This document shows positions 56,703-64,000 of a stretch of DNA of 64,000 bases, piece by piece. The first letter of the stretch is position 1. The number at the start of each line of letters is the position of its first letter. The notes under the pieces are model-generated. The model saw only the letters and a list, made by a program, of their open reading frames with translations, was not told the DNA's origin and searched no databases. The stretch is from NCBI GenBank assembly GCA_030849465.1, contig JARVLF010000021.1:372001-436000 (forward strand), in the 5' to 3' direction. A program made the position numbers and the translations under genes. The DNA is from Moesziomyces globuligerus. Lineage: Eukaryota; Basidiomycota; Ustilaginomycetes; Ustilaginales; Ustilaginaceae.

Positions 56703-58127
56703 ATGGTTTCTCTCTCCTACTCGGCGCCCACGCCTTCTTCCAACGACCCCGTCTTTGTTCGCACCAACTTCCTCGGCCGTGTTGCTTCCGACGGCCTGGG
56801 TCTCGAATATCAGCATGAGCTTCTCAAGCGCCGCAGCAGCCGACACAGCGACCTCCACCGCTGGGATGCCAACTGGCTCGCACCCGTCACGCAGTTCATG
56901 ACCTACGAGAGCGACGAGACCAGCGACACCGACGACGATGTCTTCGAATCGCAATCCTCGTCACGCGAGGACAAGCACACCCCTGCTCACCACCTGCGCG
57001 CCCGCTCCTCGACGCTGCCAGTGCTCTACGCTTCGAACGCCCCCGTCGAGATGGCGCGTGCTCGTTCCATGACCGGCCCAGTCACCTCCTCCTCCTCCAC
57101 CTCCTCCTTCACCGAACTTCGTGCCTCGCGCAAGAACCGCGCATCCGCCGACTCCGGGTCTCGCCTCCTCCCCGAGCGCCCACTTACCATCGACACGGCT
57201 CAGCCGCTTCGCCTGTCGACCTCCAGCATCCCCCCTGTTCCCTCCCCCATGGCGACCGTACAGCCCTCGCCCAAGACCTGCAGTGCGCCCGTGGTCCGCA
57301 TCGAATGCTCCGAGTCCGACGGCTCCTGCCACGGCGACGCCGGCGATCAGGACCCCGAGGCGCAGCTGGCTGCCGGCATCATCCGACTCCGCGAGCAGCG
57401 TCGCAGCACGGCCAAGACGCAGCTCCGACGCACCGGAACCAAGCGCCGCTCGACCAACCAGCTGTCCCGATCTCCTCGACAGCAGTCTCTCGAGGTCGTC
57501 GACGACATGGACTCGGACGATGCTGACTCGCTCCTCATCCGCAAGCACGGAGGTAGCTTCGTTCTCCGTCTCGCCGAGATGGTGCTCGACTTTGGCTCGT
57601 CTGCCCTTGAGAAGCTCGTCGCCGCCGACGGTCGAGAATTGTCGGAGGAAAGCATGGCGGCGTCGCCATCTTCGCCTCTCCAACCTCGTCGACGATCTTC
57701 CACCACCCCGCAGGAGCTCACTGCTGAGGCGGGCGAGCTTCTCCGCCGTCGTCGCGAGCGCCGCGGCACCGTGCTCCCGAGCGACTCAGTCTCGGAGATG
57801 AGCGGTGTTGGCAAGGCCGTCCTGACGCGATCATGGTCCGTCCCCAAGTTGCTCAGTCTGCCGCTCTTCAATCCATCCGCTTCGCTCCGGGCGCTCTCAT
57901 CTTCCACCGCCTCGACACCGGTGACGCCCATGTCTACTCCGCCTCAGCTATTCTCCAATACCGGCCTCACCACCATGGCCCACGAGCCTGCACATGAAGA
58001 GGTCGCCTCCTTCGACGAGGTCGGCGCTTCTTTTGTCCGAAAGAGCATCTCGCTCTACTCCAAGTCCTCGAACCTTGAACAGGCCTACACTGGGCCCGAA
58101 CAGGTCTCGCCGCTTTGGAAGCAGTAG
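56703..58127 (+). CDS. Uncharacterised low-complexity protein
   Basis: 474 aa, not recognised. It is Ser/Arg/Pro-rich with acidic patches (ESDETSDTDDDVFES). The only segment likely to fold is around residues 278-318 (SLLIRKHGGSFVLRLAEMVLDF in part, then SSALEKLVAADG), which reads as one or two amphipathic helices. There are many SP/TP and RRRS-type phosphorylation-like sites and basic clusters (RRRRERRG) that could act as nuclear signals. No signal peptide or membrane segment. Codon bias, a TATA box and a long upstream region support a real, possibly highly regulated gene. It could be specific to smuts. Function unknown. Confidence 0.72.
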   Translation: MVSLSYSAPTPSSNDPVFVRTNFLGRVASDGLGLEYQHELLKRRSSRHSDLHRWDANWLAPVTQFMTYESDETSDTDDDVFESQSSSREDKHTPAHHLRARSSTLPVLYASNAPVEMARARSMTGPVTSSSSTSSFTELRASRKNRASADSGSRLLPERPLTIDTAQPLRLSTSSIPPVPSPMATVQPSPKTCSAPVVRIECSESDGSCHGDAGDQDPEAQLAAGIIRLREQRRSTAKTQLRRTGTKRRSTNQLSRSPRQQSLEVVDDMDSDDADSLLIRKHGGSFVLRLAEMVLDFGSSALEKLVAADGRELSEESMAASPSSPLQPRRRSSTTPQELTAEAGELLRRRRERRGTVLPSDSVSEMSGVGKAVLTRSWSVPKLLSLPLFNPSASLRALSSSTASTPVTPMSTPPQLFSNTGLTTMAHEPAHEEVASFDEVGASFVRKSISLYSKSSNLEQAYTGPEQVSPLWKQ

Positions 58128-58760
58128 GCCGCCCGACACGATCTGCACTCCCGCCAACGGCGGCCACGAATCACGAAGCGCTCCGGCATCTTGCATGATG
58201 GCCTTGACGACATCCGAGAACGGTTCAGCATAAGAATCAGAAGAGGGTTTCACCGCCTTGCTCGCGGCAGCCTGAGCTCACTACTCACATCTCGCACTCA
58301 GCATCCCACTGTATTTGTATCGTTATGGGCATCTTTTCAAGGACTAAATCTACCTGCCTTTTTACAAGCTGCTTTCGTACGTCTGCCGTGGGTCTGCTGT
58401 GTGCAACTGTGTTTCCCTCGGTAGGCTCTGTCTGGACTTGCAATTGCAAGAAAGTATGGGGCCTGAGGAGGAAGTTGTCTCCTTGCCCGATTGCGAGATT
58501 GACAGGTTGGGATTTTGCGTATCGCCGCGGCGGGCGACGCGCGCGATACTCGCGGGCTGCATGCAGCTCACTCCACATTTTGCTGGTTAGCCGAGCGGCG
58601 CGGCGACCCTGAGCACGCTCATCTGCCCTCCCACCATCACATCCCGATAACGGCGCATCTACCTCGACACCTCTCGGCAGCGAAGCCCACTGTGCGATTG
58701 CAGCTCCAGCACAGGCACCAAAACTGGTCGTAGCGTCCAAGGCGGAGGTAGAAACACAGC
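58128..58760. other. Intergenic region before VPS20
   Basis: 633 bp, 3' UTR of the preceding gene and promoter of VPS20. No coding frame is supported. Confidence 0.55.
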
Positions 58761-59755
58761 ATGGGTGCAACCAGCTCCAAAGGTCCCAAGATCACCCCGC
58801 ACGACCGGGCCGTGCTCGAGTAAGTCGGAGCCTTGCTCCCTGAACTCGGTTCGTTTGGAGGGAAGCGACGATCACTGACAACTGCATGGTGCTGGCGATC
58901 TACAGCCTGAAGCTCCAACGCGATCGCATCAAGCAGTACCAGAAGAAGGTGAGCTCTGGTCACAGGAAAATGGACGGCAGAAACAACACGGCGCTGGAAA
59001 ACTGACCAATGGCAATTCTCGCGATCGATCGCAGCTGCAAACCATCCTCGACCGCGAACATGAGATCGCACGGCAATGTCTCGCCAAGGGTGACAAGACC
59101 AAGGCGCTGACGGCGTTGCGTCGACGCAAGTACCAGGAGAGCTTGATAGACAAGACCGACTCGCAACTCGAGACATTAGAGGGTCTCGTAAGTACACCAC
59201 ATCCAAGTCCTCCCGCCAAGCTTGGCCCAGCATCTCCCCTGACCCACAATGACCTCTGCCCAACAAACTTGCTGTTCTCGCGATAGGTGTCGTCGATCGA
59301 GTTTTCGCAAATCCAGCAGAGCGTCATGCTCGGCCTGCAGCAGGGCAACGCGGTGCTCAAGCAGATCCATCAGGAGATGAATCCGGAGTCGGTCGAGAAG
59401 CTGCTCGAAGAGACTGCCGAAGCACAGGCCTATCAGAGAGTAAGTCCCCGCATCCCCGCTTCTCGGATCAGGTGTGGAGAATGCGACTGGCTGACGTTGG
59501 TGGCTGCACCTGTGCACCGTTTCGCAGGAGATCGACGAGATGCTGGCCACCAACATGACGGCCGAGGAGGAAGATGCGGTGCAGTCCGAACTCGAGGCGC
59601 TCGAACGCGAGGCAGGCGTCCGCGTCGACGAACCGGCCACCAACGTCGAACTCCCCTCGGCTCCCCAGACCGAACCCGTCTCGCAGCAACCAGCCGAGCC
59701 CGAACCGCTCCCGCAAAAGCCGCAAGCCGCCGAACGCCAAGCTCTCCTCGCATGA
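58761..59755 (+). CDS. VPS20: ESCRT-III subunit VPS20 (CHMP6), five exons
   Basis: 211 aa from exons 58761-58819, 58906-58948, 59035-59187, 59287-59439 and 59528-59755. The four introns (86, 86, 99, 88 nt) have GTAAGT/GTGAGC donors and CTGAC branch points. The protein begins MGATSSKGPKITPHDRAVLD, with Gly2 for N-myristoylation as in Vps20/CHMP6. Then follow the basic helix LKLQRDRIKQYQKK, LQTILDREHEIARQCLAKGD, ALRRRKYQESLIDKTDSQLE, SSIEFSQIQQSVMLGLQQGN and the acidic MIM-like tail with EIDEMLATNMTAEEEDAVQ. Vps20 nucleates Snf7 polymers at endosomes after binding ESCRT-II (Vps25). It is the most intron-rich gene here. It converges with the PPR gene, 111 bp between stops. Confidence 0.95.
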
Positions 59756-59866
59756 TCCTCCTCCGCATCCTTCTCTGGTCTCAGTCAAAACGATCTGTCT
59801 CTTTCTCTTGGAAACATGTGGATTGCATTGCGCTGTGGTTTCTATGCTGTGCCCTCGTGAGGACGG

Positions 59867-62572
59867 TCATTGGGGCACCCTGGCGATTCTCGAGGCGGCT
59901 CTTTCGACGAGGCGCGAGAGGGAGAGGCCGCCATCGGTGCCGGCGAGGGAGCCCGTCTCGCGCACGAGGCGGATGGCCGTGGTGAGCGCACGTGCACACG
60001 CGGTCACCGCCGTGCCGTCTCGAGGTCCGTACTCGAGCCGGTCGAGGAGCGAGCTAAAGATGACGATCCACGTCGTGTTGCCGAGCGCCTGCATCGCTGC
60101 GGGCTTCGGCTGCTGGCCCTTGAGAACTGCAGAGGCAAACGGACCGAGCGGGCGCGTAGCTTCCGGTGGCGAGCTGCGCAAGAGCATGTCGTCGATCAGA
60201 TCCATCGACCGGTTGAACGAGGCTTGGTCGGCACGTGCGCTGCACAGCCCTTCGACCAGGAAGCGATACGTGGTCGACGTAGGCGGGAGCGCCTTGACCT
60301 TCATGTGTTCCAGAAGCAGCAACGTCAGCGAAATATCCGGAGCCTCCTTCATCCAGCGCTTGATCGTCTCGGCCGACTCGCCCAATCGCTGCAGCGGCTT
60401 CGGTGCAGCGCAGTACCGAGCCGGTACCGACTTGGTCGCGAACGCATGCTCCACCGCCTCCGGGTTCTGCATAGCGCCGCCGATGAGCGCGGTATACGTC
60501 ACCTCGGACGGCGCGACCTTGGCTGCGATCATGCGATCGAGCAGCTCGAGCGCCGCCTCGATGCGGACGTGGTTCGACGAGGCCGCCTCTCGCCTGCGCT
60601 GCGACGAGTCCCGGAGCAAGGTGCCCGCGGCCAGCTCGGTCGGCGCCGCATCCGCGCCGTCCAAGCACGCCTTGATCATGGCCGTGTAGGTGATCCGGTT
60701 GGGCTGCACTCCGAGGCTGTTCATGATCCCCAGCGTCTTGGTCACCGCATCCACCGCCGACTCGTCACCCTTGCGCAGCAGCGCGTCGAGGATCGTGGTA
60801 AACGTCACCACGTCTGGCTCCAGCTTGAGCTTGTCGGCCAGACGGATGGTCGAGGCGAGCGATTGCAGGTCTCCGACCCGCGCGTGAGCTCGTAGGAAGG
60901 TGTTGATGGTGCCGATGTTGGGCGCCGGCCCCTTGGAGAGCATCTCTTCGAGCAGCGACTGCGCCTGAAGATGCCATCGGTTGAGGAAGAGGCCGTTGAG
61001 AACGGCATTGTACGTCTCTACCGGCACCCGAGGTCGGCCGCCGTTGCGTTCGCCGTTAGCGAGCATTTCCGAGAACAGCGCCATGGCTTCCTCCACCTTC
61101 TTGGCGCGGAAGTGAACGTTGATCATGGTGGTGTACATGAGCTCGTCTGGCACCGATGGATCCGTCGAAGTCTGCTTGACCGCTGCCGACCACGTTTGAA
61201 CGGCGGCGGCGTGGTTCTTGGCACGGCCGTAGCCGTCAAGCAACGCATTCCATATCCGCGCAGTAGGTCGCAGCTTCATGGCTTGAAACCTGCTCCACAC
61301 ATCCATGGCCTGCTCGATGTGGCCGGCGGCGATGAAGTTGGACAGGCAGACCGACCAGCAGCTCTCTGTCCAGCGCACCCTCTCGGCGGGCACGGTGGCG
61401 GTGTCGCTGGCGCCGTCCAGCAAGAGCCAAGGAGAAGGTGGAGCGCATGCGCGCATGGCCGTTTGGAAGATGGCATACACGTCGTCATTCTGTCGCAGAG
61501 CAAACAAGTTACCGAGAAGTCGAGCGATCCTTTGCGGACCGCCTGAGCCGGAGGAGAGGCCGCGGGCCAGCTCGATTTCCCACAGAGTGGCTCTTACCTT
61601 CTCCCAGTGCAGTGTCGTCGGAGGTGGTTGTGCTGCAAGCTGCAGGATGGATAGAGAGTCGTGCAAGCGTTTCGCTTGAGCGTGCTTAAAGAAGAGTCGG
61701 AAGGGTGTTCCGATTTCGATCTTGTCGAACAGGTCTGCGATGCACCACGAGGACGGCGTATATGTGCAAGCAAACGCAACGAGGCAGACCAGATTGTGGA
61801 TATCTATCTTGTCGCCATCTGTGGATACGTCGAGTTGGACAAACGCCCCACCTCCCCAATCTTCATTCTGCGAAGGAGGACCAGCTTGGTCGACCTTTGC
61901 TTGTTCGCGAAGAGGTCCACATGCGAGGCGCATGCGCACCACTTGCTGCCAAATACGAACGATGCCATCGAGTTGGCCATGTGCTAGCAAGAGTCGGAAC
62001 CACGCAGTGATGAGATCCACATCGCCCGTCAGCGATGCAGCAGTCGCAAAATCGCAGATTCGGCTCTTCCATAGTGGAGAGTGTGCCGCATTCTCGGCGC
62101 CGGTGGGCAGGGAGGAGGAAAGACGCAGGATCTCTCTGTGTTCCGCGCGACCGAGGTGTTCAGTACCTGAGTCGAGTCGCTCCCATGCTGCCCATATTGA
62201 GGCCAGATCTTGGCTGGCGATCGCATCTTGGAGCGAATGGAGCTCCGTCCTGGTAGCAGGAGCTAGGGATCCTGTGTCTGATGCGAGCGGCGCGAGCGCG
62301 AGGAGACGTTCTTTTCGAACAGAGCCAGAAGGGTGGTAATTGCTTGACGCCGGGCGTTTGCCTCCTCGTGGCTGGTCTCGTCGAGCAAAGTCGTGGGTCT
62401 TGTTAGCAGCATGATGAGGGCGGCTGTGCTTCTTCGGGGCTTTCGGTGTGTGTACACTGAACTCCGAGTCGCTGTAGGCCCTTGTGAGGGGAGGCAAAGA
62501 GCGAGCCTCTATGCCAGCCAGCAGCGCTGAGCGTGACGCACCGAGGGCGGTCAGCGCTTTGATGCGAAGCAT
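59867..62572 (-). CDS. Mitochondrial pentatricopeptide-repeat protein
   Basis: 901 aa. The N-terminus MLRIKALTALGASRSALLAG is a plausible mitochondrial presequence. Degenerate PPR units run from about residue 437 to 800: ARIWNALLDGYGRAKNHAAA, ELMYTTMINVHFRAKKVEEA, VETYNAVLNGLFLNRWHLQA, IGTINTFLRAHARVGDLQSL, VVTFTTILDALLRKGDESAV, RITYTAMIKACLDG, EVTYTALIGGAMQN and TTYRFLVEGLCSA. Such proteins bind organellar RNA for processing, stability or translation. A specific orthologue is not recognised. The first 400 residues are helical and less regular. Intronless; divergent from the right-edge gene. Confidence 0.88.
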   Translation of the reverse strand: MLRIKALTALGASRSALLAGIEARSLPPLTRAYSDSEFSVHTPKAPKKHSRPHHAANKTHDFARRDQPRGGKRPASSNYHPSGSVRKERLLALAPLASDTGSLAPATRTELHSLQDAIASQDLASIWAAWERLDSGTEHLGRAEHREILRLSSSLPTGAENAAHSPLWKSRICDFATAASLTGDVDLITAWFRLLLAHGQLDGIVRIWQQVVRMRLACGPLREQAKVDQAGPPSQNEDWGGGAFVQLDVSTDGDKIDIHNLVCLVAFACTYTPSSWCIADLFDKIEIGTPFRLFFKHAQAKRLHDSLSILQLAAQPPPTTLHWEKVRATLWEIELARGLSSGSGGPQRIARLLGNLFALRQNDDVYAIFQTAMRACAPPSPWLLLDGASDTATVPAERVRWTESCWSVCLSNFIAAGHIEQAMDVWSRFQAMKLRPTARIWNALLDGYGRAKNHAAAVQTWSAAVKQTSTDPSVPDELMYTTMINVHFRAKKVEEAMALFSEMLANGERNGGRPRVPVETYNAVLNGLFLNRWHLQAQSLLEEMLSKGPAPNIGTINTFLRAHARVGDLQSLASTIRLADKLKLEPDVVTFTTILDALLRKGDESAVDAVTKTLGIMNSLGVQPNRITYTAMIKACLDGADAAPTELAAGTLLRDSSQRRREAASSNHVRIEAALELLDRMIAAKVAPSEVTYTALIGGAMQNPEAVEHAFATKSVPARYCAAPKPLQRLGESAETIKRWMKEAPDISLTLLLLEHMKVKALPPTSTTYRFLVEGLCSARADQASFNRSMDLIDDMLLRSSPPEATRPLGPFASAVLKGQQPKPAAMQALGNTTWIVIFSSLLDRLEYGPRDGTAVTACARALTTAIRLVRETGSLAGTDGGLSLSRLVERAASRIARVPQ

Positions 62573-63289
62573 GGCCCTCGACTTGAGCGCTCAGCACAGA
62601 AGGTCTCTGTGCAGGATCCTTGCTCGGTCTGTCGTCGACGTCGGCCAAAGTGTCGCTGCTGAAGAGGTAAGGTCGTGTTCTCGTTACCGTGCTGGGAAGA
62701 AACAAGAGAAGGGTCTGTGGGCCGAGATCCGTGTTCCGGAGTTGAGTAGGTTTCAGGGTGTTAAACCTCGGTCAGCTAGCTTCCGACGACCAATATGCAC
62801 GGCGCAAGGAGAGCGAGGATGTGCCTGGCAGGCTCGGCAGGCTCGGCTCTGGTGCAGGACATGGATCCGAATTCAGTGATGCACTGCCGGAGCTGCGCAC
62901 AAGGCCAGAGCGCGCCACTCGTTGTCGAAACTGCTCAGCCGGGCGCAGCCGCCACATCACGGCCAAGCCAAGCCTAATAGTCTTAAGGCTGCCGCCGAGT
63001 TGGGCGGGACAAGCCCGATGCAGCTGGCGCCACACAGCGCATGGTGTCAAGCACCAGCCTACAGTACCCGCTTCCCGTCGGTCACCGCATCCTCCTTGTC
63101 ATCCTCCCATCACGTCGAACGCATCCCGGCCATCTGCAGTGCCTGCTGCTGTGCAGCACTCTCTTACACCGCACAGCCTTGGTGTGCTCGCTCTAACCAT
63201 AACCCTCTTGCTCGACTCTGTCCCTACCAGGTTGTGCGGCAATCGGGACCCACTGGAATCTTACGGTTTGACTCCCCTTCGCTGGCACG
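62573..63289. other. Divergent intergenic region PPR gene / right-edge gene
   Basis: 717 bp with TACAGTAC at 63060-63067, 223 bp before the right-hand ATG. No gene seen. Confidence 0.55.
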
Positions 63290-64000
63290 ATGAGTCCAGC
63301 ACGCTCTTCGATGGATAGAGATCAGCAGCCTCTGCTCGACAGTGAGGCCGCTGAGCTCGACACCCGCTTCGCCATCGACGACGATGTCGCCGAAGGCCAA
63401 CCAGCTACCGACGCATCATCGCCAAAGTATCCGCCTCTGCCTCCTTCCTACGCTGACACCATTCGCGTAGACGCTCGCTCGCAATCCAAATGGAATCCGG
63501 CCGCCTGGTTCACCATCTCTCGCACCACAAAAGAGCACATCCAAGCTTGCTTCCCTCGCACCAGCTCCGGCGACCTCCTCACCTTCTCTTCCGCCTTCTC
63601 CGGCTGCTACACGGGCGCCATGCGCTGCTGGCCTTCCAACCGATTCGCGCAGGCGAGCGCCTTCATCATCGGTCTCTGGGTCCTCGTGCTCTTCACCGGA
63701 CCCTCGCTGACTCAGTCTGCCGAAAACATCGGCAGCGGCCTGCACCAGGATTGGGACTACTCCAACATCCCCTCCACCAAGCCCGCTCCCCTCCACCAAG
63801 ACGGCCACATCGTCCAGGAGGCCCAATGGCAATGGCACAACTGTGCTTCCATCAAAGGTACCTCGAGGGTCCAGTGCACCGAGTCTACCAGCTTCCTCCT
63901 CAACCCCAACAAGGCCAAGGACAGCTTTGCATCCACCGAGTCCATCTTTGTCGACGTCGACCCGCTACGTCCCGACCGACCCCAACCGGCAGGCAGCGTG
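63290..64000 (+). CDS. Putative single-pass membrane protein, cut by the right edge
   Basis: 237 codons are present and the frame is open at the window end. The N-terminus is polar with a dileucine-like QQPLLDSE motif and a proline-rich YPPLPPSYADT stretch. A hydrophobic helix lies near residues 124-143 (ASAFIIGLWVLVLFTG), followed by a polar region with QWQWHNCAS. This looks like a type II membrane protein whose larger part is lumenal or extracellular and continues outside the window. The order (PPSY motif, one membrane helix, then a beta-rich exterior) resembles fungal putative adhesin-like proteins, but the diagnostic part is missing. An ATG at 63311 in the same frame is an alternative start. 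Confidence 0.65.
   Translation, partial: MSPARSSMDRDQQPLLDSEAAELDTRFAIDDDVAEGQPATDASSPKYPPLPPSYADTIRVDARSQSKWNPAAWFTISRTTKEHIQACFPRTSSGDLLTFSSAFSGCYTGAMRCWPSNRFAQASAFIIGLWVLVLFTGPSLTQSAENIGSGLHQDWDYSNIPSTKPAPLHQDGHIVQEAQWQWHNCASIKGTSRVQCTESTSFLLNPNKAKDSFASTESIFVDVDPLRPDRPQPAGSV

Overview
The window reads as nuclear chromosomal DNA of a smut fungus (Basidiomycota, Ustilaginales; Ustilago, Sporisorium, Pseudozyma or Moesziomyces-like). The evidence is GC-rich DNA with strong GC3 bias, long uninterrupted ORFs, few short introns (about 86-113 nt, all with a CTGAC-type branch point), TATATA-box promoters and a dispersed 5S rRNA gene close to the smut form. The species call is an inference. No plasmid, phage, CRISPR array or intact transposon is visible.

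Layout. 1-6 kb: an SPX-domain phosphate transporter cut by the left edge, a U-box cyclophilin (PPIL2 type) and ZPR1. 7.6-18.1 kb: a soluble GAF hybrid histidine kinase, the coactivator MBF1, a CaMKK/Ssp1-like kinase with a histidine-rich tract, and an F-box/WD40 protein. 18.5-27.2 kb: four consecutive RNA-processing genes, ROK1, SGD1/NOM1, PRP17/CDC40 and RRS1. 27.5-33 kb: a GH26-like glycosidase without signal peptide, a membrane-anchored FAD oxidoreductase and an unrecognised disordered protein. 34-47 kb: an intron-containing tRNA-Ile(AAT), cytochrome b2-like lactate dehydrogenase without presequence, a LisH/WD40 protein, a TesB thioesterase ending in a PTS1-like ARL, an exopolyphosphatase with an N-terminal membrane anchor, a stomatin-like protein, a 5S rRNA gene and ILV5. 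47-52 kb: a UbiG/COQ3-like methyltransferase, a GST-fold protein and the mitochondrial peptidase ICP55. 51.8-56.7 kb: nearly 5 kb without a convincing gene. 56.7-64 kb: a low-complexity protein without recognised homologues, the five-exon ESCRT-III gene VPS20, a mitochondrial PPR protein and a membrane protein cut by the right edge.

Nearly all genes are housekeeping and lie in alternating convergent and divergent pairs. Convergent stops are often only 60-200 bp apart, and divergent pairs share short promoters. No operon-like or biosynthetic cluster is evident; the clearest functional neighbourhood is the ribosome-biogenesis/splicing block, whose promoters share an AAATTTT core.

The most novel-looking signals are non-coding. 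A TACTGTA(C)/TACAGTA(C) octamer occurs at ten loci, all outside coding sequence. A palindrome GGCTAAGTTAGCC and close variants occur at four intergenic loci. The 4.9 kb gene-free stretch lies upstream of the uncharacterised 56.7 kb gene. Among proteins, the histidine kinase has HNLRTP instead of H-E/D-LRTP, and several enzymes show unusual predicted localisation. Protein identities come from reading motifs, not from database searches.
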